Source of the DNA: Sulfurospirillum sp.
GTDB lineage: Bacteria; Campylobacterota; Campylobacteria; Campylobacterales; Arcobacteraceae
NCBI GenBank assembly: GCA_030491005.1
Contig: JAKZMJ010000023.1
Coordinates: 81,029-118,618, forward strand
Direction of reading: 5' to 3'
Length of the DNA: 37,590 nucleotides
A model generated the notes under the pieces. The model searched no databases and had not been told where the DNA came from. It saw only the letters and a list, made by a program, of their open reading frames with translations. This document shows, piece by piece, positions 8,224 to 19,967 of this stretch (positions are counted from its first letter, which is position 1; each line of letters opens with the position of its first letter). Made by a program: the position numbers and the translations under genes.

Positions 8224-9183
8224 ATGAAAGATTATATTCCACCATATACAATAACATCAAAGATTTTAAAACTTTCTACTAAAATAAGTGAAGAGTTAAC
8301 AAAACTTGAATTTGTTTCATCTTCAAAAGCATCTCTTATGCTTAGAAAAAAGAATCGTATTAAAACATTAGCAGGTACTTTAGAAATTGAAGGTAATTAT
8401 CTAGGCGAAGAAAAAATCACAGCTATCTTAGAAGGAAAAAGAGTATTAGCAACAACTAAAGAACTTTATGAAGTAAAAGGTGCTATAAAAGCTTATGCGA
8501 ACTTAGATAAATATAGTTTTGATAATATAGATGATTTGTTAAAAGCACATAAAATATTAATGAGCAATATTTTAAATAATGCAGGAAGCTTTAGGAGTGT
8601 TAATGTAAAAGTAGCTAATCACATAGCTCCAAAAGCTAGTTTTGTAAATGATTTAATGTTACAATTGTTTTTATGGCTTAAAAATAGTGATGAACATATG
8701 CTTTTAAAATCTTGTATTTTTCATTATGAGTTTGAATTTATACATCCATTTACAGATGGTAATGGAAGAATAGGAAGACTATGGCAAAGTGTAATATTAA
8801 ATACCTATAATCCACTATTTTCTTTTTTAGCAATTGAGAGTATAGTAAGAGATTATCAAGAACAATATTATGAAGCTATTGAAAAATCAACCACGATGGG
8901 ACAAAGTACACCTTTTATTGAGTTTATGTTATCAATGATTTTAGACTCAATAAAAGTATCTTTAAAAAGTGACCAAAAAAGTGACCAAAAAAGTGACCAA
9001 AAAAGTGACCAAAAAATATTATCACAAATTACTAAAAATAATAAGGTAACAATCAAAGAATTATGTGAAATACTTTCAATGAGTGAATCAGGAATTAAAA
9101 AAGTTATAAAAAAATTAAAAGATGAAAATAAGTTAAAAAGAGTAGGGAGTTTAAAATCAGGATATTGGGAACTAGTAATATAA
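8224..9183 (+). CDS. Fic family protein with N-terminal inhibitory helix and C-terminal winged helix
   Basis: This 319-aa protein is a Fic (FIDO) enzyme, a family that usually transfers AMP from ATP onto target-protein hydroxyls. The catalytic motif HPFTDGNGRIGR is complete at ~174-185. Residues ~52-57 (TLEIEG) match the (S/T)xxxE(G/N) inhibitory motif, and its N-terminal location means class II self-inhibition. Residues ~268-318 (TIKELCEILSMSESGIKKVIKKL) form a winged-helix DNA-binding domain, so the protein may also be a regulator. The linker contains four SDQK units coded by a 12-bp tandem repeat. AAGGAAAG lies 5 nt before the ATG. Fic genes of this form often sit beside restriction-modification loci; whether it belongs to the upstream operon or has its own promoter is unclear. 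Confidence 0.9.
   Translation: MKDYIPPYTITSKILKLSTKISEELTKLEFVSSSKASLMLRKKNRIKTLAGTLEIEGNYLGEEKITAILEGKRVLATTKELYEVKGAIKAYANLDKYSFDNIDDLLKAHKILMSNILNNAGSFRSVNVKVANHIAPKASFVNDLMLQLFLWLKNSDEHMLLKSCIFHYEFEFIHPFTDGNGRIGRLWQSVILNTYNPLFSFLAIESIVRDYQEQYYEAIEKSTTMGQSTPFIEFMLSMILDSIKVSLKSDQKSDQKSDQKSDQKILSQITKNNKVTIKELCEILSMSESGIKKVIKKLKDENKLKRVGSLKSGYWELVI
8968..9016 (+). repeat. 12-bp tandem repeat (x4) inside fic
   Basis: The unit GTGACCAAAAAA occurs four times without error from 8969 to 9016. It encodes SDQK repeated (residues ~249-264), between the catalytic Fic domain and the winged helix. Because the unit is a multiple of three, changes in copy number would alter linker length without shifting the frame. 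Confidence 0.95.
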
Positions 9184-9284
9184 AATAAATTCCTCATTTA
9201 AAGTCTAATATAATAATGTAAACTAGCTTTAAATAATCTATTTTTCCAAATTTCAAAATTTCTCAATAATTCCATAAGAAAGCC

Positions 9285-9313
9285 TTGACAAATGATAGAA
9301 AATTGTCTATAAT
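9285..9313 (+). promoter_or_regulatory. rRNA operon promoter (consensus sigma-70)
   Basis: TTGACA at 9285-9290 is followed after exactly 17 bp by TATAAT at 9308-9313; both hexamers match consensus fully. Transcription should begin near 9320, giving a leader of about 245 nt before mature 16S. The region 9184-9284 before it contains no gene that I can support. Confidence 0.85.
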
Positions 9314-9377
9314 TCCCGTCCAAATTCACACGAACTGTATAAGATTTAGAGTCATATGAGAGAGGGTGTATTAGGAA

Positions 9378-9388
9378 GTTCTTTAAAA
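9378..9388 (+). promoter_or_regulatory. boxA-like antitermination site in rrn leader
   Basis: GTTCTTTAAAA resembles the boxA element (TGCTCTTTAACA in E. coli) bound by NusB/S10 to prevent early termination in rRNA operons. It lies about 60 nt after the predicted transcription start, a usual place. The assignment rests on sequence likeness and position only. Confidence 0.5.
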
Positions 9389-9409
9389 TTAGATAGTTTA
9401 TAAAGTAGT

Positions 9410-9444
9410 CTTTATAAACTGAATTATGAAACTTTGTATTTTTA
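9410..9444 (+). other. 16S processing stem, 5' arm
   Basis: CTTTATAAACTGAA (9410-9423) is exactly complementary to TTCAGTTTATAAAG at 11143-11156. The following bases to ~9444 continue to pair with 11123-11142 with small bulges. Such a stem brings the two ends of pre-16S RNA together for RNase III. The same arm can also fold locally with 9395-9405 (11-bp perfect hairpin, TAGT loop). Confidence 0.75.
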
Positions 9445-9566
9445 GATCTTGATTAAAGATTAAAAATATAATTTATTTAAGTATATACAAGAATACAATT
9501 CTTGTCTATTAACTTTTGAGTGATGATTTTGTTTAAATACATAATTGTCAGTTTCAAACAAACCAA

Positions 9567-11082
<1,516 letters not shown>

Positions 11083-11122
11083 CAGAGAATTAAGTCAAGA
11101 TTAGTTTCTTGACTTAGAATTT

Positions 11123-11156
11123 AGGAAAATATAAAGTTCATGTTCAGTTTATAAAG
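11123..11156 (+). other. 16S processing stem, 3' arm
   Basis: This is the partner of the arm at 9410-9444; the core 14 bp (11143-11156) is perfectly complementary to 9410-9423. It lies 40-75 nt after the 16S 3' end and before tRNA-Ile. Confidence 0.75.
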
Positions 11157-11179
11157 ATTATAATGAAAGTAAGCAATAT

Positions 11180-11256
11180 GGGCCTATAGCTCAGCTGGCT
11201 AGAGCGCTCGACTGATAATCGTGAGGTCCCAGGTTCAAGTCCTGGTAGGCCCACCA
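11180..11256 (+). tRNA. tRNA-Ile (GAT)
   Basis: This is a 77-nt cloverleaf with acceptor GGGCCTA/TAGGCCC, anticodon GAT at 11214-11216, T-arm GGTTCAAGTCC and an encoded CCA end. It is the usual first tRNA in the 16S-23S spacer. Confidence 0.97.
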
Positions 11257-11264
11257 TATTACTT

Positions 11265-11340
11265 GGGGAATTAGCTCAGCTGGGAGAGCGCCTGCCTTGC
11301 ACGCAGGAGGTCAGCGGTTCGATCCCGCTATTCTCCACCA
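11265..11340 (+). tRNA. tRNA-Ala (TGC)
   Basis: This is a 76-nt cloverleaf with acceptor GGGGAAT paired to ATTCTCC, anticodon TGC at 11298-11300, T-arm GGTTCGATCCC and encoded CCA. It lies only 8 nt after tRNA-Ile, the standard Ile-Ala pair of bacterial rRNA spacers. Confidence 0.97.
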
Positions 11341-11684
11341 TTTGATCTGTCTGATATATTAAAATCAAATATAAATTCTTTTTTTATTTTAAGAGTGTTT
11401 ATGTTTGGTTTTATACCAAATGTTATTTTAAAATTTATTGTTAAAGTCTTTAATTTTTTTCATTTTAATTAATGTTAATATTATGTTGTATGTTATTTGT
11501 TTAATATATGATTATTTTATTTTTGTTTTAATTAGAATTAGAAATTTATTATCTAATTGTTTTTGTATTAAGAGATTAATATAAAATATAATATAGATAG
11601 AACACAACTAATTTATTAAATGTATGTTTAATAAGATAGTAGCCAAGAATAATTATCAAAAGCGACAAATTTAATTTGTTTATT
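11341..11684 (+). other. tRNA-Ala to 23S spacer with processing arms
   Basis: This is a very AT-rich spacer with no open frame of interest. TAAAGTCTTTAATT (11442-11455) pairs exactly with 14675-14688. A longer stretch, 11608-11644, ending TAATAAGATAGTAGCC, pairs with 14632-14669. Together they close two stems around pre-23S RNA, consistent with RNase III processing. Nothing else is seen. Confidence 0.75.
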
Positions 11685-14618
<2,934 letters not shown>

Positions 14619-14631
14619 TTTTATTATTCGA

Positions 14632-14688
14632 GGCTACTATCTTATTAAGTGTATACTTAGTAAAATAAGTGTTGAATTAAAGACTTTA
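14632..14688 (+). other. 23S processing stem, 3' arms
   Basis: GGCTACTATCTTATTA (from 14632) is the exact complement of the 5' arm ending at 11644, and pairing continues to 14669 with few mismatches. AATTAAAGACTTTA (14675-14688) pairs with 11442-11455. This indicates coaxial processing stems around 23S. Confidence 0.8.
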
Positions 14689-14790
14689 TACAATATTACT
14701 CATATTAAAGTGAGTAATGAGTGAATATATAAATATATGTTTTACATAATACATATTTTATTTATATATAATATTCATTGATTACTCATT

Positions 14791-14908
14791 TTCTAGTGGT
14801 TATAGAGAAGTGGAAATACCCAGTCCCATATCGAACCTGGTAGTCAAGCACTTCATCGCTGATAATACTGCATCTTTCAGGTGTGGAAACGTAGGTCGCT
14901 GCTAGATT
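14791..14908 (+). rRNA. rrf: 5S ribosomal RNA
   Basis: This is a ~116-118-nt 5S gene. The ends TCTAGTGGTTATAG and CGCTGCTAGA form the terminal helix, and the internal GGAAATACCCAGTCCCATATC and GTGTGGAAACGTAGGTCGC blocks are typical. Ends are estimated from the helix. Confidence 0.93.
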
Positions 14909-14954
14909 TGAGTATTGTTTCTAAAAAAGATTATATCTTTTATGACTCAATTCT

Positions 14955-14978
14955 ATTATTATTATTATTATTATTATT
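14955..14978 (+). repeat. ATT trinucleotide repeat (x8)
   Basis: Eight uninterrupted ATT units lie between 5S and the operon terminator. The repeat is non-coding, and copy number may vary between strains. Confidence 0.9.
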
Positions 14979-14979
14979 T

Positions 14980-15033
14980 AGCTTTTACTTATTTAAACTT
15001 TTTTAAGTTTTTACAAGTAAAAGCTTTTTTTTT
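14980..15033 (+). terminator. rRNA operon terminator
   Basis: The stem AGCTTTTACTT (14980-14990) / AAGTAAAAGCT (15015-15025) is followed by nine T residues. This is a Rho-independent terminator closing the rRNA operon. Confidence 0.85.
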
Positions 15034-15509
15034 GTCTGGGATTTAGTTTTAGTTAACTGCTATGGTATTTATTAGTAATTAGATTAGCTTAATTAATGAA
15101 AATATTTGTGAAAAATATTTGTGATAGAATATCAAAATCTACAATAGTAGGTCTTTGGTGTAAATATACCTAGTTAGATGTATAACTTATTTTATTATGC
15201 AAAAACTTGTAGTGAAATACGAGTACTTAAATTTATCCATTCAATTTTACTAATTTTATTTTAATAAAACCTACATTCAACTCATAAGTGCAATAAATGT
15301 ATATAAAATTATGTTCTATTTTTCTTAGGATTTTATTGCGAAATCTTATTTTAGTGTACTTAGTAGACAATTATGCTAAAATTAATAAAAAAACAATATT
15401 ATGAATAAGAAAAAAGATAAAGCACTATATAATAGTATTATAATTTTTATACGAAATGAATATGTCAATATAAAATAATTTTATTAAATTTTTAAAAATA
15501 AGGAAGATT
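15034..15509. other. Long spacer between rRNA operon and folE
   Basis: This is 476 bp of AT-rich sequence without a convincing gene. A 13-bp sequence AAAATATTTGTGA is repeated in tandem at 15099-15111 and 15112-15124. An extended -10 like TGCTAAAAT at 15374-15382 is the best folE promoter candidate, leaving a leader of about 120 nt. A 25-codon frame at 15401-15478 has no ribosome site and is not called. Confidence 0.5.
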
Positions 15510-16082
15510 ATGAGTGAAATTTTAAAAATGGAAACTTCAATTCAAAATATCTTAGAATATGTTGGAGAAGATATAAATAGAGAAGGTTTAAAAGACACCC
15601 CAAATAGAGTTAGAAAAGCTTATGAATTTATGTGTAGTGGTTATAAACAAAATGCAAAAGATATAATAGAACAAGCTTTATTTACTTCAACAAATCAAGA
15701 AATGGTTGTTATGAAAGATATAGAATTCTATTCTATGTGTGAACATCATATCTTACCTATTTTTGGTAAAGTTCATGTAGCTTATATTCCAGATGGAAAA
15801 GTTATAGGACTTTCTAAAATACCAAGAATTATTGATGTGTTTGCAAGAAGACTACAAATACAAGAACAATTAACTGAAGAAATTTGTGATGCTTTAAATG
15901 AACATTTAAAACCAAAAGGAGTGGCTGTTATGATAAATGCAAGACATATGTGTATGGAGATGAGAGGGGTAGAAAAAATATGTTCAACGACTGTAACATC
16001 TGCACTAAGAGGAATATTTAAAAAAGAGAAAAAAACAAAAGATGAATTTTTATCAATAGTTGCATCTTCATTTAATAAATAA
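15510..16082 (+). CDS. folE: GTP cyclohydrolase I
   Basis: This 190-aa type I enzyme converts GTP to 7,8-dihydroneopterin triphosphate, the first step of folate synthesis, in the cytoplasm. The zinc/catalytic motif CEHH is at residues 77-80, with a further zinc Cys at ~148 ([10 protein letters not shown]). Other family blocks are [33 protein letters not shown] and VTSALRGIF. The length is normal. The ATG follows AAGGAAG by 4 nt. A pabA-type gene follows 47 nt later, so both folate branches are fed from one place. Confidence 0.96.
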   Translation: MSEILKMETSIQNILEYVGEDINREGLKDTPNRVRKAYEFMCSGYKQNAKDIIEQALFTSTNQEMVVMKDIEFYSMCEHHILPIFGKVHVAYIPDGKVIGLSKIPRIIDVFARRLQIQEQLTEEICDALNEHLKPKGVAVMINARHMCMEMRGVEKICSTTVTSALRGIFKKEKKTKDEFLSIVASSFNK

Positions 16083-16129
16083 ATATTAAAATGTTATAAT
16101 ACTGCACTTAATATAAGGAAAAAAGAAAA

Positions 16130-16699
16130 ATGATTTTAATGATTGATAACTATGATAGTTTTACATATAATATTGTGCAGTATTGTATGCAATTAGGTGC
16201 AAACTTAAAAGTTATAAGAAACGATGAATTAAGTATAAAAGAAATTGAAAAATTAAATCCTTCAAAGATTATCATATCCCCAGGACCTTCCACTCCTGAT
16301 AATGCAGGTATTTGTTTAGAACTTATAAAACATTTTGCAGATAAACTACCAATACTTGGTATATGTTTGGGGCATCAAAGTATTGCTCAAGTTTTTGGAG
16401 GAAAAATAATTCGTGCTAAAAATATGATGCACGGTAAAACATCTAAAATAAAAGTCATAAAAGATACTGTTTTATTTAAAGATATTCCAAAAGAATTTAT
16501 ACAAACAAGATATCATTCTTTAAGCGTACAAAAGGATAATCTACCCAAAAATATTATAATTACATCACTTAGTTTAGATGATAATGAAATTATGTCTTTG
16601 GAAATTAAAGATAAGCAAATATATGCAGTTCAATTTCATCCTGAGTCTATTATGAGCCAATACGGACATGAGATATTAAATAATTTTTTGAAAATATGA
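16130..16699 (+). CDS. pabA: Aminodeoxychorismate/anthranilate synthase glutamine amidotransferase subunit
   Basis: This 189-aa class I glutamine amidotransferase releases ammonia from glutamine for a chorismate-using partner (PabB or TrpE). It shows IDNYDSFTYNIVQY at the N-terminus, the nucleophile elbow GICLGHQS with Cys79, and the His170/Glu172 pair in QFHPES. The neighbour folE suggests the p-aminobenzoate/folate branch, hence pabA, but TrpG-type use cannot be excluded, since one protein often serves both. AAGGAAAAAAG precedes the ATG. The stop TGA overlaps the next gene's ATG (ATGA). Confidence 0.9.
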   Translation: MILMIDNYDSFTYNIVQYCMQLGANLKVIRNDELSIKEIEKLNPSKIIISPGPSTPDNAGICLELIKHFADKLPILGICLGHQSIAQVFGGKIIRAKNMMHGKTSKIKVIKDTVLFKDIPKEFIQTRYHSLSVQKDNLPKNIIITSLSLDDNEIMSLEIKDKQIYAVQFHPESIMSQYGHEILNNFLKI

Positions 16700-17889
16700 T
16701 AAAAGAGCATTATTATAAGTATTTATTTTATATAATATTTATTTTAGTTATAAGTATCTTACTTTTTGTATCAAATACTTTAAGTATTTCATATAAAGAA
16801 GCATTAAATGTTTTTATAAATCAATCAATGCTATCTTATATTACAAAAAGTTCTATATATTTTTTCGGACAAAACGATTTTGCATTACGATTTCCTTTTA
16901 TTGCTTTTTATATTTTAAGTGTAATTTTAATGTTTTTAATAACTAAAAATTATTTTAAATATGAATTCGATAGACTTATTTCCATTGTTTTATTTATGTC
17001 TTTACCAGGCTTATTAAGTGCTGCTTTATTAGTAAATAGTGCTGTTGTTGTGACTTTTTGTACCCTTTTATATATTTTTTATTATCAAAAAACAAATAAA
17101 CATTGTTATATATTGTTAGTTCTTTTTTTATTTGTTGATAATTCATTTGCGATATTATTTTTTGCTTTATTTTTTTATGCAAGATCTTCAAAAGATAAAA
17201 CTCTTTTAATAGTTTCTTTTCTTCTTTTTATTTTATCTATGTATATTTATGGTTTTGATACAGGGGGTAAACCAAGAGGATTTTTCCTTAATATTTTTGC
17301 GATTTATGCGTCAATTTTTTCTCCTTTATTATTCATTTATTTTTTTTATTCAATGTATAAAATTGGTATAAAAGGAGAAAAAAACTTAACTTGGCATATT
17401 TGTATGTCTGCACTTTTTTTATCTTTTTTATTTTCTTTTAGACAGTATATACCTATAGAAGACTATGCTCCTTATATTATTATTGCTATTCCTTTAATGG
17501 TTAAACTTTTTTTCCATACTCTTAGGATTAGACTTCCACAATTTAGGCTTAGACATTATGTAATAACATTTTTTGTATTGCTAGTTTTAATGGTGAATAT
17601 TTTTTTAACTTTGTTTAATAAACCAATTTATCTTATCTTAGATAATCCTAAAAAACATTTTGCTTTTCAATATCATTTTATCAAAGAACTAGCTTCTTTA
17701 TTAAAAAAGAATAATATAAACAATATTGAATTTAAAGATAAAAACTTGGCATTAAGGTTAAAATTTTATGGAATAAATGAAGGTACAAAATATCTTTTAT
17801 CAAAAAAAGAACTAGCTAGTTTTGATAAAAAACTTGTAATTTCTTATCATAAAAAAGATTTATTTACTGTATATTTAATCAAACAGTAG
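16696..17889 (+). CDS. Multi-pass membrane protein, ArnT/GT39-like glycosyltransferase candidate
   Basis: This 397-aa protein has many hydrophobic segments over residues ~8-315 and a soluble C-terminal tail (~320-397). The layout, with SYKEALNVF in the first loop and FGQNDFALRFPFIAFYILSVI after it, resembles lipid-linked sugar transferases of the ArnT/PMT (GT39) superfamily, where the first periplasmic loop carries acidic catalytic residues; here a clear DE pair is not seen. It starts within the pabA stop codon (ATGA) and ends overlapping the GTG of the pseudopilin by one base, so all are co-translated. The sugar and acceptor are unknown. The call is tentative. Confidence 0.55.
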   Translation: MIKEHYYKYLFYIIFILVISILLFVSNTLSISYKEALNVFINQSMLSYITKSSIYFFGQNDFALRFPFIAFYILSVILMFLITKNYFKYEFDRLISIVLFMSLPGLLSAALLVNSAVVVTFCTLLYIFYYQKTNKHCYILLVLFLFVDNSFAILFFALFFYARSSKDKTLLIVSFLLFILSMYIYGFDTGGKPRGFFLNIFAIYASIFSPLLFIYFFYSMYKIGIKGEKNLTWHICMSALFLSFLFSFRQYIPIEDYAPYIIIAIPLMVKLFFHTLRIRLPQFRLRHYVITFFVLLVLMVNIFLTLFNKPIYLILDNPKKHFAFQYHFIKELASLLKKNNINNIEFKDKNLALRLKFYGINEGTKYLLSKKELASFDKKLVISYHKKDLFTVYLIKQ

Positions 17890-18503
17890 TGAAACAATCT
17901 TTTTTATTAATTGAGTTAATTTTTGTCATTGTATTATTAAGCATACTTAGTTCATTTTTTATTCCTAAAAAAATCAACAATGATTTAGTATATGCTAGCA
18001 AAACAATATTACTTTACTTAAAACAAGTAAGATATAAAGCATTAATTGATGATAAATATAATTTAAATAATAAGCTATGGCATAAGCAAAGATGGACTCT
18101 AAAGTTTTTTAGATGTAAAAAAAGTATAGGAGGTTTGTATTATGTTATTTATAGTGATACAAATAATACGGGACATCCAAATCAAAATGAAAGCTTAAAA
18201 GATGCCTTGAGTAGTAAATATATTTATTCTTCAAATTATTGCAAGGCTAATAATAAAAATAGTAAATATGTACTTTTAACACAAGAATTTGGTATTAGCA
18301 ATGTGAAATTATCATGCAATAAAACTTCAAGCTTGGGACAAATATCTTTTGGAAATGATGGCAAAATATATTCAAGGCTTAGTAATAAAGAAAATGAATA
18401 TGATAAATATGAAATCATAAAAAGCTGTACTTTAAAGCTTTATCATACAAATGGCACTTACAAAAATATTTATTTAGAGCCAAAAACTTCTTTTGTATTT
18501 TAA
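17889..18503 (+). CDS. Prepilin-type N-terminal cleavage/methylation domain protein (pseudopilin)
   Basis: This 204-aa protein starts at GTG 17889, overlapping the previous stop by one base (TAGTG). Its N-terminus KQSFLLIELIFVIVLLSIL is a type IV pilin/type II pseudopilin signal: Phe at +1, Glu at +5 and a hydrophobic helix. The residue before the cleavage point is Ser rather than the usual Gly. The rest is a soluble globular domain with four Cys. A minor pseudopilin would assemble in the inner membrane after peptidase cleavage. No other pilus genes are in the window, so its machine is unknown. An IS3 element begins 20 bp after the stop. Confidence 0.75.
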   Translation: MKQSFLLIELIFVIVLLSILSSFFIPKKINNDLVYASKTILLYLKQVRYKALIDDKYNLNNKLWHKQRWTLKFFRCKKSIGGLYYVIYSDTNNTGHPNQNESLKDALSSKYIYSSNYCKANNKNSKYVLLTQEFGISNVKLSCNKTSSLGQISFGNDGKIYSRLSNKENEYDKYEIIKSCTLKLYHTNGTYKNIYLEPKTSFVF

Positions 18504-18522
18504 GATATTTGGAATAATATAC

Positions 18523-19861
18523 TGTCCCCAGATAAAACAAGCAATTAATAAAATATTTTTATTACAATAGATACAATATAAAGATAAGAAAAGAGGATAA
18601 TACATTATGAGTAGAAAAAGAACAACATACACAGCAAGTTTTAAAGCAAAATTAGTTTTAGAAGTTTTAGAGGGCACAAAGACATTAAATGAGATAGCAA
18701 CACAGTATGAATTATTACCAAAGAATTTATTAAATTGGAAGAAACAGTTTTTAGATAATGCAAGTTTAGCATTTGATAAAAGTGCTTTAGTTAAAGAGTA
18801 TAAAATAGAAATTGAAACATTACAAAAAGATAAAGATAATATGGCAAAGAAAGTTGGTGAATTAACTTTAGAGAAAGATTTTCTTGAGGGAAAGCTCGTA
18901 AGCTTGGTATCATTAAATAAGAGAAAAGAGATGATTGATACTAAGCATAAATTATCATTGAATAAGCAATTAGTACTATTAGATATATCTAAAACAGCAT
19001 ATTACTATGAACCTGTAATACCATTTAGTTCTAATGAAGATATAAAGCTTTTAAATACTATAGATTTAATACACACAAAGCACCCATATTATGGAACAAG
19101 AAGAATTGTTAAACTATTAGCTAGACTAGGCTTAAATTGTGGTAGAAAGCTAATAAAAACAGCTATGAAATTTATGGGCATAAGAGCTTTGTATCCCAAG
19201 GCTAGAACTACTATAGCTAATAAAGAACATAAGAAATACCCATACCTTTTAAAAGAGTTTAAAAATGATAAAAATCAAGTAATTATAGATACTCCAAATA
19301 AAGTATGGAGTACAGATATAACTTATATTCGACTAGAGAAAGGATTTGTTTATTTGGCTGCTATTATACATTGGAATACTAAGAAGATATTATCTTGGAG
19401 CTTATCTAATTCAATGGATGTATCCTTGACAACTAGTGTATTAAATGAAGCATTATCTCTATATCCAAGACCTCAAATATTAAATACTGATCAAGGGAGT
19501 CAATACACTGCAAATGAACATATTAAAATATTAGTAGATAATGATATATCTATATCTATGGATGCAAAAGGTAGGAGTATTGACAATATAGTTATTGAGA
19601 GATTTTGGAGAACATTGAAATATGAAGATGTATATCCATCTTCATATAAAGATATCAAGGAGGCAAGAAAAGGAATAGATGAATATATCAATATTTACAA
19701 TAAAGAGAGATTACATTCATCAATAGATTATTTAACACCAGATGAAGCATATTATAATTGTGCTAATGATAAATGTTATAATGCTAAAGAAGTGTTACTA
19801 AAAGTAGCTTAGAGGTTTGGAATATAAATATATTTAGGATTGGTATTGACAAAGAGGGACA
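18523..19861 (+). mobile_element. IS3-family insertion sequence
   Basis: This is a 1339-bp element bounded by TGTCCC (18523) and GGGACA (19861). The inverted match actually extends outwards to AATATACTGTCCC on both sides. It holds one transposase gene. I cannot find a 3-4-bp target duplication at any of the possible boundaries, so it may have lost its original flank by deletion or recombination. Confidence 0.85.
18607..19812 (+). CDS. IS3-family transposase (single open frame)
   Basis: This 401-aa protein has an N-terminal helix-turn-helix (residues ~10-45, TASFKAKLVLEVLEG and LLNWKKQF), a leucine-rich coiled stretch (~60-100), and an rve integrase core with Asp237 (WSTDITY), Asp295 (NTDQGSQY) and Glu331 (IERFWRTLK). 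It is the two-part IS3 layout, but both parts are in one frame; the usual second-frame start region (MIDTKHKLSLNKQ, residue ~109) is reached without frameshift. All catalytic residues are present, so it may be active. AGAGGA lies before the ATG. Confidence 0.93.
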   Translation: MSRKRTTYTASFKAKLVLEVLEGTKTLNEIATQYELLPKNLLNWKKQFLDNASLAFDKSALVKEYKIEIETLQKDKDNMAKKVGELTLEKDFLEGKLVSLVSLNKRKEMIDTKHKLSLNKQLVLLDISKTAYYYEPVIPFSSNEDIKLLNTIDLIHTKHPYYGTRRIVKLLARLGLNCGRKLIKTAMKFMGIRALYPKARTTIANKEHKKYPYLLKEFKNDKNQVIIDTPNKVWSTDITYIRLEKGFVYLAAIIHWNTKKILSWSLSNSMDVSLTTSVLNEALSLYPRPQILNTDQGSQYTANEHIKILVDNDISISMDAKGRSIDNIVIERFWRTLKYEDVYPSSYKDIKEARKGIDEYINIYNKERLHSSIDYLTPDEAYYNCANDKCYNAKEVLLKVA

Positions 19862-19874
19862 GTATATTTTCTCC

Positions 19875-19967
19875 TATGAAAAAACTAATTAAAATACATA
19901 ATGGTTTTACTAAAAGTTTAAAGATAAAAATGGTGGATGATTATCTAGTTAATCTAAAAAAGGGTTA
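19875..19967 (+). CDS. Short open frame between two insertion sequences (30 aa)
   Basis: ATG at 19875 opens a 30-codon basic frame (MKKLIKIHNGFTKSLKIKMV, then DDYLVNLKKG). I do not recognise it, and it has no clear ribosome site. It may be the 3' end of a gene whose upstream part was lost when the IS3 element arrived, as the frame is open back into the IS end. Confidence 0.25.

Noticed and set aside
8968-9016. CRISPR-like array from the repeated units
   Set aside because: The units are 12 bp and directly adjacent, with no spacers, and lie in frame within fic. It is a coding tandem repeat.
15401-15478. 25-codon open frame upstream of folE
   Set aside because: It has no ribosome site, AT-biased composition and no recognisable features; it lies in the probable folE leader.
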